Below, one piece after another: positions 25,616 through 35,654 of a stretch of DNA of 64,000 bases. A program made the translations under genes and the position numbers. The notes under the pieces were generated by a model that worked only from the letters and a program-made list of their open reading frames with translations, searched no databases and had not been told where the DNA came from. How positions within the stretch are numbered: the stretch's first letter is position 1; every line of letters starts with the position of its first letter. This DNA is from Bacteroidota bacterium (GTDB taxonomy: Bacteria; Bacteroidota; Bacteroidia; Chitinophagales; Chitinophagaceae): positions 1-64,000 of the forward strand of contig CANGEP010000010.1 in the NCBI GenBank assembly GCA_947452905.1. The letters are read 5' to 3'.

Positions 25616-26530
25616 TTAAAACTTTATTAAAGCTTCTTTTAAGATGACCTCGGTAGCACCCACATCGAGTGTATACTGGCCCCCCTCTTTTATGGGGTAA
25701 TTGGCAAGTACATGACTAATTGGGAATTCATAACAAACTGGATAGGAATAGCTTATCAAATGAGATTGTACTATTTCATAGGCCCCGGCACCAATATCAT
25801 TTGGTTCGTCCCGCATATCGGTAAAACCTCCAATTACTAAACCCGCAAGATGCTCAAATAATCCAGCCTTTTTAATTTGAATGACCATTCGATCTAAATT
25901 ATAATGAAACTCGCCCGTATCTTCTAAAAACAAAATTTTACCTCTTGTATCAATACTATTTGTAGAGCCAATCATATGGGCCACTAAACATAAATTTCCT
26001 CCTATCATTGGAGCTGTTACTTTACCTAATTTATTAAAAGCATGAGGATTGGCAGCATAGGATGTAGGGATGCCTACCAGTATATTTTTGAGTGCTTGAA
26101 TATAGGGTTCTCCCTCTTTCCCTTTATTAAATGCGGCAGCCATAGGACCATGAATACTCATGATCTCATTTTTTTGCAAAGCCGCATGCAAAATAGTAAT
26201 ATCACTAAATCCAATAATCCATTTAGGAGACGATTTTAATCTCGAAAAATTAAGCCGATCAATAATTCTACTCAATCCATATCCACCTCTGCCACATAAT
26301 ATAGCCTTCACAGAACTGTCGTCCATCATTTGTTGCAAATCAAAGGCACGCTCTTCATCGGTACCAGAATACGTAAAATATTTACCTCCCACAGTGTTCC
26401 CCAACTTTACTTGATAGCCCCAACTGGTAAGCATTTCCACACATTTTTGTACGTTTTGGGCAGGTATAGTTCCGGCTGGACAAACGATTCCAATGAGGTC
26501 TCCTGGTTGTAAGTTTTGGGGTTGAATCAT
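25616..26530 (-). CDS. LD-carboxypeptidase (peptidase S66)
   Basis: Cytosolic murein-recycling enzyme that removes the terminal D-Ala from the tetrapeptide. The 304-residue protein has the S66 layout: GDLIGIVCPAG at the N-terminus, CGRGGYGLSRI (79-89), nucleophile S109 in IIGFSDIT, E203 in FLEDTGEF and H273 in PISHVLANYP, which together form the Ser-Glu-His triad. Related MccF proteins hydrolyse microcin C, so that alternative remains possible. The gene is divergent from metG with 27 bp between starts, and a weak -7 box TAATATTG (26535-26542) is 4 nt from its ATG. Confidence 0.92.
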   Translation of the reverse strand: MIQPQNLQPGDLIGIVCPAGTIPAQNVQKCVEMLTSWGYQVKLGNTVGGKYFTYSGTDEERAFDLQQMMDDSSVKAILCGRGGYGLSRIIDRLNFSRLKSSPKWIIGFSDITILHAALQKNEIMSIHGPMAAAFNKGKEGEPYIQALKNILVGIPTSYAANPHAFNKLGKVTAPMIGGNLCLVAHMIGSTNSIDTRGKILFLEDTGEFHYNLDRMVIQIKKAGLFEHLAGLVIGGFTDMRDEPNDIGAGAYEIVQSHLISYSYPVCYEFPISHVLANYPIKEGGQYTLDVGATEVILKEALIKF

Positions 26531-26544
26531 ACCGCAATATTAAG

Positions 26545-26552
26545 TACTTTTG
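26545..26552 (+). promoter_or_regulatory. metG promoter -7 box, 5 nt before ATG
   Basis: TACTTTTG matches TAnnTTTG exactly, with CAACA before the metG ATG. A TTG at 26522-26524 is spaced 20 nt upstream and may be the -33 element. The region overlaps the promoter of the divergent LD-carboxypeptidase gene. Confidence 0.6.
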
Positions 26553-26557
26553 CAACA

Positions 26558-28687
26558 ATGAACACGCCAAAAAGATATTTGATTACCGCCGCCCTCCCTT
26601 ATGCGAATGGGTTAAAACATATTGGTCATTTAGCTGGTGCTTATTTACCTGCCGATATATATGTAAGGTATTTAAAAGCGCAAAAAAGAGACGTGGTTTT
26701 TGTTTGCGGAAGTGATGAGCACGGAACCGCAATTCCTATTCAAGCGACCAAAGAAGGAACTACTGCCCAAGCGATTATCGATAAATACCATCCAATAATT
26801 GAGCAAAACTTTAAAGATTTAGGTATCGCTTTTGATATTTATCATCGAACAAGCGATCCCTTACACCATCAAACTGCAAGTGAATTTTTTAAGGACTTAG
26901 AAGCCAAAGGTGATTTAGAAACAAAAACATCCCAACAATATTTTGACGAAAGCGCGCAAACTTTTTTAGCGGATAGATATATAAAAGGCACTTGCCCTAA
27001 TTGTGGCCATAACGAGGCTTATGGTGATCAGTGTGAAAAATGTGGCAAGAGCTTAAGTCCCGAAGAATTAATTAATCCCTTGAGTACTTTAAGTGGCAAC
27101 GCTCCCATAAAGAAAGAAACTACTCATTGGTATTTACCTTTAAACCGACACGAGGATTTTTTACGTGAATGGATATTAAAAGACCATGCATCAGACTGGA
27201 GAGCAGCGGTGGTGGGGCAGTGTAAAAGTTGGATTGAGGGTGGATTACAAGCACGTGCTGTTACCCGCGATTTAGATTGGGGTGTAAAAGTACCCGTAGC
27301 AGGTGGAGAGGGAAAAGTATTGTATGTTTGGTTTGATGCCCCCATTGGATATATAAGTGCTACCAAGCAATGGGCTATTAACAATGATAAGGATTGGAAA
27401 CCTTATTGGAATGACAAGGACACAAAACTCGTTCACTTTATTGGAAAGGATAATATTGTTTTTCATTGTATCATTTTCCCTATCATGTTAAAATTACATG
27501 GTAATATTTTACCTGATAATGTACCTGCCAATGAATTCATGAATTTAGAAGGTGATAAAATGAGTACTTCTCGTGGCTGGAGCATTGAGATGGATGACTA
27601 TATTAAAAAATGGATCAAGAAAGATAATGGCGGAGAATCTTTAGCCGATTGTTTACGTTTTTACCTTACTTCCATTTCCCCAGAATCCAAGGACAGTGAA
27701 TTTACATGGAAAGGTTTTCAAGAATCAGTGAATGGTGAACTAGTAAGCATATTCGCCAATTTCGTAAACCGTACTTGGGTATTAATGCATAAATTAACCA
27801 AGGGTAAAGTACCTCCAATTCATCCCGATTTATTAGATGAAGAAGATAATGCCTTATTAAACACCGTAAAAGAAACCAAAGAAAAAGTAACTGCTTTACT
27901 AGAACAATATAAATTTAGAGAAGCTCAATTTGAAGTGGTCAACTTAGCGCGTATTGGAAATCAGTACATGCAAAAGAAAGAACCTTGGATTGTGGCTAAA
28001 CAATTAGATACCGATCCCACAGCGCAAGCTAAAATTGATAATTGCATGCACGGTTGTTTACAACTTACTGCCAACCTTGCCATTTTAATAAATCCTTTTC
28101 TTCCTTTCACTGCCAAAAAAATGTGTCATTTGATGAAAGTGGTAGATAGAATGTTGGATTGGGAAAATGCTGGTCAATTTAATTTATTAAAAGTGGGTTA
28201 TAGCTTAAGACCGCCAGAATTATTATTTAGAAAAATTGAAGACGAAGAAATTGCTGCAGAATTAGCTGAATTAAAAGCAAATGCTGAAGCCAAAAAAGCA
28301 ACTATGGAAAACAATACTATTACAGCAACTCAGGAAGCGCCCGAAGAAAAGGGCTTAAAACCCGAAATTGTTTTTGATGATTTTGCTAAGATTGATTTGC
28401 GTGTAGGTACTATTATTGAAGCCAAAAAAGTAGAGAAGGCAGATAAATTATTAGAACTTTTGGTAGATCTTGGTTTTGAAAAAAGAACCATTCTATCGGG
28501 TATTGCCATGCATTTTAATCCTGAAGATATTATAGGCAAACAAGTTACCATTGTTGCCAATTTAGCACCTCGCAAAATGCGTGGCATTGAAAGCAAAGGA
28601 ATGATTTTAATGGCCGAAGATGCGGAAGGAAAATTATACTTCGTGAACCCTAGCGAAGCTATTGCTCCCGGAAGTGGCATTTCATAA
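26558..28687 (+). CDS. metG: Methionyl-tRNA synthetase with C-terminal tRNA-binding domain
   Basis: Charges initiator and elongator tRNA-Met. The 709-residue protein has the HIGH-type motif HIGH at 21-24, a zinc knuckle with CPNC and CEKC (about 144-164), KMSTS in GDKMSTSRG, the anticodon-binding helical domain, and a C-terminal Trbp111/EMAP-like OB fold (about 600-709, with DLRVGTI and IVANLAPRKMRG). An in-frame TTG 14 codons upstream is not supported because it precedes the promoter box. The stop is adjacent to the convergent gluconate dehydrogenase subunit gene. Confidence 0.98.
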   Translation: MNTPKRYLITAALPYANGLKHIGHLAGAYLPADIYVRYLKAQKRDVVFVCGSDEHGTAIPIQATKEGTTAQAIIDKYHPIIEQNFKDLGIAFDIYHRTSDPLHHQTASEFFKDLEAKGDLETKTSQQYFDESAQTFLADRYIKGTCPNCGHNEAYGDQCEKCGKSLSPEELINPLSTLSGNAPIKKETTHWYLPLNRHEDFLREWILKDHASDWRAAVVGQCKSWIEGGLQARAVTRDLDWGVKVPVAGGEGKVLYVWFDAPIGYISATKQWAINNDKDWKPYWNDKDTKLVHFIGKDNIVFHCIIFPIMLKLHGNILPDNVPANEFMNLEGDKMSTSRGWSIEMDDYIKKWIKKDNGGESLADCLRFYLTSISPESKDSEFTWKGFQESVNGELVSIFANFVNRTWVLMHKLTKGKVPPIHPDLLDEEDNALLNTVKETKEKVTALLEQYKFREAQFEVVNLARIGNQYMQKKEPWIVAKQLDTDPTAQAKIDNCMHGCLQLTANLAILINPFLPFTAKKMCHLMKVVDRMLDWENAGQFNLLKVGYSLRPPELLFRKIEDEEIAAELAELKANAEAKKATMENNTITATQEAPEEKGLKPEIVFDDFAKIDLRVGTIIEAKKVEKADKLLELLVDLGFEKRTILSGIAMHFNPEDIIGKQVTIVANLAPRKMRGIESKGMILMAEDAEGKLYFVNPSEAIAPGSGIS

Positions 28688-29329
28688 TTAAAAACTTATA
28701 CACTCTTTAAGTTCTTTTTCGGTATAAGCTAAGCCATGTTGTTTTAACACATCATCTGGCACACCATTCCATTGATTGGGTTGGTTACCCATATAGCCTA
28801 AATCTTTTACGCCAATTTCGGAAGTATAAAAACCAGTGGTAACTAGGTCACGCATCTTATTAAAGAAACTTACGCCTTGTGCCACTTCTGGTTTTGCTTT
28901 TTTAGGATAGGCAATTTCGTCAACGATACCTATTTGCTGATCATGTGTACAGCTGATAAATGATTTACCATGTTTATTAAAACTATGTAAATCTAACCAT
29001 CTTAAGCCCCCTCTTACAGGCACTTGATGCTCTGGCATATCTTTTACGATAAACTCAATAAATTCAGGCACTTTAGCTTCAGAAGCAGACCCACTTGCAG
29101 CATCTTTAGGCATAATGATATCACCTAAAACAGTAATCGTAGCCATTTCATGCTCATCAAAGAATTTAGGTTCCGCATTCACTTTCACTAAATAATCTTT
29201 TTCCTCTTGCATACGATCCGCATCGGTAGCAACAGCCACGGTGGTATTGGCATTCTTACAAGCTTCAATTAAAACGCTTGCAGAAACGGTTCCGATAAAC
29301 ATGGCTTTGATGGAATTCCTTCTGTCCAT
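28688..29329 (-). CDS. Gluconate 2-dehydrogenase subunit 3 family protein
   Basis: A 213-residue partner of membrane-bound GMC dehydrogenases. The N-terminus MDRRNSIKAMFIGTVSASVLIEAC has a twin-arginine pair, a hydrophobic stretch and a cysteine at about 24, so it is exported by Tat and possibly lipidated (the residue before Ala is Glu, unusual for a lipobox). The body matches the small subunit, which in FAD glucose and gluconate dehydrogenases helps fold and export the catalytic subunit. It lies 40 nt downstream of the GMC gene, its evident partner. No cytochrome c subunit is present here. Confidence 0.85.
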   Translation of the reverse strand: MDRRNSIKAMFIGTVSASVLIEACKNANTTVAVATDADRMQEEKDYLVKVNAEPKFFDEHEMATITVLGDIIMPKDAASGSASEAKVPEFIEFIVKDMPEHQVPVRGGLRWLDLHSFNKHGKSFISCTHDQQIGIVDEIAYPKKAKPEVAQGVSFFNKMRDLVTTGFYTSEIGVKDLGYMGNQPNQWNGVPDDVLKQHGLAYTEKELKECISF

Positions 29330-29369
29330 AATAGGTTAATTTAAAAAATTATAAATTTTAATGAATGGA

Positions 29370-31112
29370 TTAGATGTTTTGTTTTTGTAACTGATCCAAG
29401 ATATATTCTGAGGTACGCATAGACAATGCTAAGATGGTCCAAGTAATATTTTTATCCGCTTGTGAAGTGAACACAGATCCATCTACACAGAATAAATTAT
29501 TACAATCATGCGCTTGTCCCCATTTGTTTAAGGCAGATGTTTTTTTATCGGCACCCATACGAACGGTTCCTGCTTCGTGAATGATATTTCCAGGATTTGA
29601 TAATCCATAATTATTGCTTGCATCATCAGAATCGCCCCAAGTAATAACAGCACCCATTTCATGCATAATTTCACGGAAGGTTTCCTTCATATGCTTGGCT
29701 TGTTTGATTTCATATTCTGAATTCTTACAATCAAATTTTAAAACAGGAATTCCATATTTATCTACTACTTCTGTATCAATCTTACAATGGTTTTCGAAAC
29801 GAGGTACCGCCTCTCCACGACCACCCATCCCTACTGTAGCACCATAAAAGAAACGAACGTCTTCTTTTAAAGAAGAACCGTAGCCGCCCTCCTCTTTAGT
29901 TTTACCATTCACTTGGAACTTTCCATTTAAACCTTGCATACCCATACCAAAACCATAGCTAGGTTGGCTCATGCCACCCCAATATTCAATATGGTACCCA
30001 CGAGGGAAATCTAATTTTTTATTATCCAACCACCAAGGTGTATACACGTGCATACCACCTACCCCATCTTCATTGTAACGCTTACGTCCCATTAAGTTAG
30101 GAATCACACCACCTAATGCAGCACCTGTAGAATCGTGTAAGTAATGACCCACTACACCACTATTATTGGCTAGGCCGTTTGGATGTTTTTGTGATTTTGA
30201 GTTTAACAATAAACGTGCTGTTTCGCAAGTACTTGCTCCAAGGATAACAACTTTAGCATTAATTTGATACTCTTGTTTGTCGGCCTTATTAACATAAGAG
30301 ATACCTGTTGCTTTTCCTTCTCTATCTGTTAATACTTCACGTGCCATTGCCCCGGTAATTAAATCTACATTACCTGTTAAAACAGCAGGACGAACAAGTA
30401 CAGAGGAAGAAGAAAAATCGCCATATACTTTACAAGAACGATTACATTGACCACAATAAAAACAAACCCCACGATCGTCGTTAATCTTTTTAGTTAGGAT
30501 AGATAAACGAGAAGGGATAACAGGAATATTAATTCCGGTAGCTGCTTTTTTAAACATTAATTCGTGTAAACGAGGTTTAGGAGGAGGTAAGAAAATACCA
30601 TCTGGATCATTTTCTAAGCCTTCGTTAGTTCCGTATACACCTATTAAGCGATCAATTTTATCGTAAAAAGGTTTTACATCTTCGTATCCAATTGGCCAGT
30701 CATCACCCAATCCATCAATGCTATGTCTTTTAAAATCTTTTGGACCAAAGCGAAGAGAAATACGCCCCCAGTGATTGGTACGACCTCCTACCATTCTTGC
30801 TCTCCACCAATCAAAATGATCCGATCCTTTTGTTTGTGTATATGGTTCGCCATCAATTTCCCAACCCCAATAACAACCATCAAATTCACCAAAGGGACGA
30901 AACTTAGAACTAGCACCTCTGCGAGGGGAATCCCAAGGATTTTTTAATTGCGCCGAATTTTTAGCTGGATCATAATCAGGACCCGCTTCTAGTAAGCAAA
31001 CTTTTAACCCTGCTTTGGCTAAAACATAAGCCGCCATACCACCACCGGCACCTGAACCTACTATAACTGCGTCGTATTTTTTAGGCGCTACTTTAACTTG
31101 AAAATCTGACAT
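29370..31112 (-). CDS. GMC family FAD oxidoreductase with Fe-S-type cysteine motif
   Basis: A 580-residue flavoprotein. The FAD-binding GSGAGGGMAAY motif is at about 19-29, the GMC region GGRTNHWG at about 109-116, and the C-terminal GMC domain ends with the conserved HEAGTVRMG and NITWTILALSMR segments. Cysteines 217, 220, 223 and 227 (CFYCGQCNRSC) have 4Fe-4S ferredoxin-like spacing. Bacterial FAD glucose dehydrogenases also carry an Fe-S cluster in this part of the catalytic subunit. The substrate is probably a sugar or polyol oxidised in the periplasm, with export together with the Tat-type small subunit downstream. Substrate identity is inference. Confidence 0.88.
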   Translation of the reverse strand: MSDFQVKVAPKKYDAVIVGSGAGGGMAAYVLAKAGLKVCLLEAGPDYDPAKNSAQLKNPWDSPRRGASSKFRPFGEFDGCYWGWEIDGEPYTQTKGSDHFDWWRARMVGGRTNHWGRISLRFGPKDFKRHSIDGLGDDWPIGYEDVKPFYDKIDRLIGVYGTNEGLENDPDGIFLPPPKPRLHELMFKKAATGINIPVIPSRLSILTKKINDDRGVCFYCGQCNRSCKVYGDFSSSSVLVRPAVLTGNVDLITGAMAREVLTDREGKATGISYVNKADKQEYQINAKVVILGASTCETARLLLNSKSQKHPNGLANNSGVVGHYLHDSTGAALGGVIPNLMGRKRYNEDGVGGMHVYTPWWLDNKKLDFPRGYHIEYWGGMSQPSYGFGMGMQGLNGKFQVNGKTKEEGGYGSSLKEDVRFFYGATVGMGGRGEAVPRFENHCKIDTEVVDKYGIPVLKFDCKNSEYEIKQAKHMKETFREIMHEMGAVITWGDSDDASNNYGLSNPGNIIHEAGTVRMGADKKTSALNKWGQAHDCNNLFCVDGSVFTSQADKNITWTILALSMRTSEYILDQLQKQNI

Positions 31113-31172
31113 AATGCAATCGTTTTTCTGATGTGAATTGAACTATGAATTTAATGAATTTTTTATATCAAG

Positions 31173-31209
31173 GCCAAAAAAATACCCGCTGTTTTATAAG
31201 CGGGTATTT
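31173..31209 (-). terminator. Intrinsic terminator downstream of nrdJ
   Basis: A perfect 11-bp stem (31180-31190 with 31199-31209, core ATACCCGCT) closes an 8-nt loop and is followed on the minus strand by seven T residues. It lies 25 nt past the nrdJ stop. Confidence 0.92.
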
Positions 31210-31234
31210 AAATATAAAGTTGTAGAACTTAGTA

Positions 31235-34200
31235 CTAGCTACAGCCCATGCTTGTTCCACAGTTCAAACACTTGTAACAAGTACCGCTTCGAATAGTGAT
31301 ATGTCCGCAAGTGCTACAGGCTGGGGCATCGCTTTGCATGCTTTTAGCAGCCGCAGTCACATTGTCCATAGAACCGCCTTCTGCCACTACTACCACATTT
31401 GCTTTAGCTGCAGGGGCTGCTGATGTGGCTGGTGCTGTTACACGAATGCTACTTAATTCTGGCTTACCTACTAAAGTAATATCTCCTGGCTCCCCTAAGT
31501 TTTCAACTGTAGGTTTGTCTAATACATGTACTAAATCGGTTCTGCCTAAATATTCATACGCTAATGAACGGAAGATAAAGTCAACTAATGAAGTAGTTGT
31601 TTTAATATTTGGATGATCCACCATACCTGATGGTTCAAATTTCGTAAATACAAATTTATCAACGAACTCTTCTAAAGGCACACCATATTGCAAGCCTACA
31701 GAGATAGAAATAGCAAAGCAGTTCATTAAACTACGTAAAGTAGATCCCTCTTTTGCTAAGTCAATAAATACTTCTCCTAAGGTGCCATCATTGTACTCAC
31801 CAGTTCTTAAGAACAATACTTGACCTCCAATTCTTGCTTTTTGTGTAAAGCCACGACGCTTAGCTGGTAAGGATTTACGCTCAACGATACGAGATAATTG
31901 ACGCTTTAATTTAGTATCCGTAGAAGCCGCCATACGCTTTTGAACTTCTTCTAATAATTCATCAACCGTTAAGTTACTTAAGTCAACTAATTGTGATCCA
32001 GCATCTGCAGTTGTTTCTTCTTCTTCTGCATCATCAGTTTTCTTTTTCTTATCAGACTTTGTTGATAATGGTTGGCTTAATTTAGAGCCATCACGATATA
32101 AAGCATTGGCTTTTAATCCTAATTGCCAGCTCATTAAATAACAATCAGCAATTTCTTCTACTGTTGCTTCGTTTGGAAGATTAATTGTTTTTGAAATCGC
32201 ACCAGACAAGAATGGTTGACAAGCAGCCATCATTCTAATGTGACCATGTGCATGAATATATCTTACACCTTTCTTACCATTTTTATTCGCACAATCAAAC
32301 ACTGGTAAATGCGCAGGATCCAATTCAGGAGCACCTTCTACAGTCATTGTACCACAAACATAATCGTTAGCTGCATCAATTTGCTCTTCGCTAAAACCTA
32401 ATGCTTCTAGTAAGCTAAAACTCCAATCTGCAAACTCTTCTTCTTTAAATCCTAATCTTGTTAAACAAGCATCCCCTAAAGTAAAGCGGTTAAAAATAAA
32501 TCCAATTTCAAAGGCCGATTTGGCAGCACCATTTAATTTATCAACTTCTTCTTGTGTAAAGCCTTTGGCTAATAAAGATTCGTTGTTAATATAAGGAGCG
32601 CCTGCAAAACTTGCATGTCCTACCGCAAAGTTTACGATAGCGTCATTTTGAGCTTGTGTATAACCTAAGTTCTTTAAAGCCTGAGGTACTGATTGGTTGA
32701 TGATTTTAAAATAACCACCACCAGATAATTTTTTAAATTTCACTAAAGCGAAATCTGGCTCTACCCCTGTAGTATCACAATCCATTACTAAACCAATGGT
32801 TCCTGTTGGCGCGATTACAGTTGTTTGCGCATTTCTATAACCATATTTCTCTCCTAATTTAACGGCATCATCCCAAGCTTTAGTAGCTGCTTTTAATAAA
32901 TAATCAGGAGTATGTTGTGCTTTAATTCCTTGAGGCTTAATTTCAATTCCTACATATGCATCTTCGGCATCATAAGCAGCTGCACGGTGGTTACGCATTA
33001 CACGTAACATATCTTCTTTGTTTTCTTTGTACTTATCAAAAGCACCTAAGAAGCTGGCCATCTCAGCAGATGTTTTATAGGCAACCCCTGTCATGATAGC
33101 AGAGATAGCACCCGCAATACCACGTGCCTCTTCACTATCGTAAGCAATACCACTTACCATTAACATTGAACCTAAGTTGGCAAAACCTAAACCTAAAGTT
33201 CTGTAGTCATATGATAATTGTGCTACTTCTTTTGAAGGGAACTGTGCCATTAACACAGACACCTCTAATACTGTGGTCCATAAACGAGAGGTATATTCAA
33301 AACCTTCAACATCAAATGAGTTATCTGATTCGTTAAAGAATTTTCTTAAATTAATAGAAGCTAAGTTACAAGCAGTGTTGTCTAAGAACATGTATTCAGA
33401 ACATGGGTTAGACGCATTGATACGACCGCCTTGTGGACAGGTATGCCATTCGTTGATAGTAGTATCGTATTGAGTACCAGGATCGGCACAACGCCATGCA
33501 GCGTTCGCAATTTGCTCCCATACTTCTCTTGCAGGTACTGATTTCATTACACGACCATCGGTACGTGCTTTTAATTCCCAGTTACCATTTTCAGATAAGG
33601 CTTTAAAGAAACTATTCGGAATACGAACTGAGTTGTTTGAGTTTTGTCCTGAAACAGTTGCATAAGCTTCTCCTTCGTATCCGTTGTCATAACCAGCTGC
33701 AACTAATGCAGCCACCTTATCTTCTTCTTGTACTTTCCAATTAATAAATTCTAACACTTCTGGATGATCTAAATCCAAACAAACCATTTTAGCCGCACGA
33801 CGTGTTGTACCACCAGATTTAATGGCACCAGCAGCACGATCTCCAATTTTTAAGAAGCTCATTAAACCACTAGAAGATCCACCACCAGATAATTTTTCGT
33901 TGGCACCACGAATTTGAGAGAAATTTGTACCAACACCTGAACCATATTTAAAAATTCTTGCTTCTCTTGTCCAAAGATCCATAATACCCCCTTCGTTCAC
34001 TAAATCATCGCTAACACTTAAAATAAAACAAGCATGAGGTTGAGGACGCTCGTACGCACTGGTGGAACGCTTTAATTTTTTATCAGTAGGATCTACATAA
34101 TAGTGACCTTGTGCACCACCAGTAATACCATAGCTCTCATGTAAACCTGTATTAAACCATTGTGGCGAATTAGGCACACAAGCTTGGTTTAAAATACTAT

Positions 34201-34567
34201 ACACTAATTCTTCATAGAATACTTGTGCATCATTTGCAGTTGCAAAATAACCATAACGCTCTCCCCACACTCTCCAACAATTTGCCATACGATGTGCAAC
34301 TTGTTTAACAGAAGTCTCTCTACCTAAAGAACCATCTGCTTGAGGAACACCTGCTTTTCTAAAATATTTTTGTGCTAAGATATCTGTAGCAATCTGACTC
34401 CATTGTTTTGGCACTTCCACATTTGTCATCTCAAATACTTTTTCTCCATTTGGATTTTTAATCACACTATCACGATAGTCGTAATCAAATTGATCGAATG
34501 GAGAAACATTGTCTTTAGTAAATCGGCGAGAAAACTCTAAGCCTTTTTTTGTTTTTGGAGTAGCCAT
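31235..34567 (-). CDS. nrdJ: Adenosylcobalamin-dependent (class II) ribonucleotide reductase
   Basis: Reduces ribonucleotides to deoxyribonucleotides with a thiyl radical made by B12. The 1110-residue protein shows the class II barrel: [15 protein letters not shown] carries the first redox Cys and the catalytic asparagine/glutamate region, and IAPTGTIG lies near the substrate site. The segment at about 880-920 is a Lys- then Glu/Asp-rich linker, followed by the TSCPD domain (about 935-1050) and a C-terminal cysteine-rich tail with CSTCG and CYKCLNCG that probably shuttles electrons. An ATP-cone is not apparent. A terminator follows and a complex leader precedes it. Confidence 0.96.
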   Translation of the reverse strand: MATPKTKKGLEFSRRFTKDNVSPFDQFDYDYRDSVIKNPNGEKVFEMTNVEVPKQWSQIATDILAQKYFRKAGVPQADGSLGRETSVKQVAHRMANCWRVWGERYGYFATANDAQVFYEELVYSILNQACVPNSPQWFNTGLHESYGITGGAQGHYYVDPTDKKLKRSTSAYERPQPHACFILSVSDDLVNEGGIMDLWTREARIFKYGSGVGTNFSQIRGANEKLSGGGSSSGLMSFLKIGDRAAGAIKSGGTTRRAAKMVCLDLDHPEVLEFINWKVQEEDKVAALVAAGYDNGYEGEAYATVSGQNSNNSVRIPNSFFKALSENGNWELKARTDGRVMKSVPAREVWEQIANAAWRCADPGTQYDTTINEWHTCPQGGRINASNPCSEYMFLDNTACNLASINLRKFFNESDNSFDVEGFEYTSRLWTTVLEVSVLMAQFPSKEVAQLSYDYRTLGLGFANLGSMLMVSGIAYDSEEARGIAGAISAIMTGVAYKTSAEMASFLGAFDKYKENKEDMLRVMRNHRAAAYDAEDAYVGIEIKPQGIKAQHTPDYLLKAATKAWDDAVKLGEKYGYRNAQTTVIAPTGTIGLVMDCDTTGVEPDFALVKFKKLSGGGYFKIINQSVPQALKNLGYTQAQNDAIVNFAVGHASFAGAPYINNESLLAKGFTQEEVDKLNGAAKSAFEIGFIFNRFTLGDACLTRLGFKEEEFADWSFSLLEALGFSEEQIDAANDYVCGTMTVEGAPELDPAHLPVFDCANKNGKKGVRYIHAHGHIRMMAACQPFLSGAISKTINLPNEATVEEIADCYLMSWQLGLKANALYRDGSKLSQPLSTKSDKKKKTDDAEEEETTADAGSQLVDLSNLTVDELLEEVQKRMAASTDTKLKRQLSRIVERKSLPAKRRGFTQKARIGGQVLFLRTGEYNDGTLGEVFIDLAKEGSTLRSLMNCFAISISVGLQYGVPLEEFVDKFVFTKFEPSGMVDHPNIKTTTSLVDFIFRSLAYEYLGRTDLVHVLDKPTVENLGEPGDITLVGKPELSSIRVTAPATSAAPAAKANVVVVAEGGSMDNVTAAAKSMQSDAPACSTCGHITIRSGTCYKCLNCGTSMGCS

Positions 34568-34891
34568 GGTCGTATTCTATTTTTAAGGGTGTTAGTTATG
34601 ACCCCCATTAGGTTTATCAAAAACCTTGATGGGTAGACGAAAATATCCTTTGGTTTTGATAATTCAACACCCGAAATATCAACAGCTGTGGAAAATCTAT
34701 GTGAATATTATCAAAGTCCATATCCCCGTTGAATTGCATGATTTATCCCCATGTGATGTTAGTTTCTTAGAAAAAAAATAGGGGTGATTTCGGATTTTTT
34801 AGTAATAAATAGGTCCGGCGTACTTATGTATGATTAAAAATGATAATTTTGAGCATTCAAGCCCTGTAAACTGTAGCGATAGATTAAACAA
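34568..34891 (-). promoter_or_regulatory. nrdJ upstream region: promoter, leader hairpin, DnaA-box-like sites
   Basis: This 324-bp gap between divergent genes has no ORF of note. On the minus strand, TTG (34665-34667), N19 and TATTTTCG (34638-34645) form a candidate nrdJ promoter. The predicted leader begins with a hairpin: CCCAT (34604-34608) with ATGGG (34629-34633), and AGGTTT (34610-34615) with AAACCT (34621-34626), 5-nt loop. DnaA-box-like 9-mers lie at 34687-34695 (TTTTCCACA, minus), 34700-34708 (ATATTCACA, minus) and 34743-34751 (TTATCCCCA, plus). On the plus strand, TAATTTTG (34844-34851) is a likely -7 box for the GGGPS gene. I see no cobalamin riboswitch or NrdR boxes. Confidence 0.45.
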
Positions 34892-35638
34892 ATGAAGTCA
34901 CATTTATACCCACATATACAAAGCCTCAAAGCCGCAAAAAAGAAAGGCTTTGCCGTTTTAATTGATCCTGATAAATTAGACGAAAAAGGATTATTAACAA
35001 CCATTGAAGTAGCTAAGTCAGCTGCCGTGGATTTCTTTTTTGTGGGTGGTAGTTTGGTAGTTACCGATACTTTAGATACTGTTGTAAGCACTATAAAAAA
35101 GCTTTGCGATATACCTGTTATTTTGTTCCCTGGTTCACCTGACCAAATAACTCCAAAAGCGGACGCCTTATTGTATCTTTCTTTGATATCGGGTCGTAAT
35201 GCTGAATTATTAATAGGTCAACATGTTATTAGCGCACCCTTTGTAAAACAAAGTGGTTTAGAAATCATCCCAGTGGGTTATATGCTAGTGGATGGAGGAA
35301 CCCCTACCACCGTTTCCTATATTTCCAATACCAACCCAATCCCTTCCAATAAAAATGATATTGCCTCTTGTACTGCCATGGCAGGTGAAATGTTGGGCCT
35401 AAAACTTATATATATGGATGCTGGCAGTGGCGCTCAAAAAGCAATTCCTACCACCATGATTAGCCAGGTTGCTAAGTATATTCAAATTCCAATTATTGTA
35501 GGTGGTGGCATCACGACTGCCGAAAAAGCAAAAGAAAATTGTATTGCCGGAGCAGATATAATTGTAGTGGGTAATGCGGTTGAAAAAGATCCTGCATTAA
35601 TACAATCCATTGCTACAGCGATTCATAGCTTAAACTAA
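34892..35638 (+). CDS. Geranylgeranylglyceryl phosphate synthase family protein (PcrB/GGGPS)
   Basis: Prenyltransferase of the GGGPS/PcrB TIM-barrel family, joining a polyprenyl diphosphate to glycerol 1-phosphate as an ether. The 248-residue protein shows LIDPDK (about 22-27), the phosphate-binding loop IIVGGGITTAEKA and ADIIVVGNAVE near the C-terminus, and the VDGGTPTTVSYIS segment. Members from Bacteroidota group with archaeal-type (group II) enzymes. No glycerol-1-phosphate dehydrogenase is nearby. dxs, which feeds isoprenoid synthesis, lies 2.7 kb away. The chain length of the prenyl donor cannot be read from sequence. Confidence 0.9.
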   Translation: MKSHLYPHIQSLKAAKKKGFAVLIDPDKLDEKGLLTTIEVAKSAAVDFFFVGGSLVVTDTLDTVVSTIKKLCDIPVILFPGSPDQITPKADALLYLSLISGRNAELLIGQHVISAPFVKQSGLEIIPVGYMLVDGGTPTTVSYISNTNPIPSNKNDIASCTAMAGEMLGLKLIYMDAGSGAQKAIPTTMISQVAKYIQIPIIVGGGITTAEKAKENCIAGADIIVVGNAVEKDPALIQSIATAIHSLN

Positions 35639-35654
35639 AATAGGCTTCCTGCAA

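Noticed and set aside
34568..34891. Cobalamin riboswitch upstream of the B12-dependent nrdJ
   Set aside because: I could not find the conserved B12-box core or a downstream terminator switch on the minus strand.
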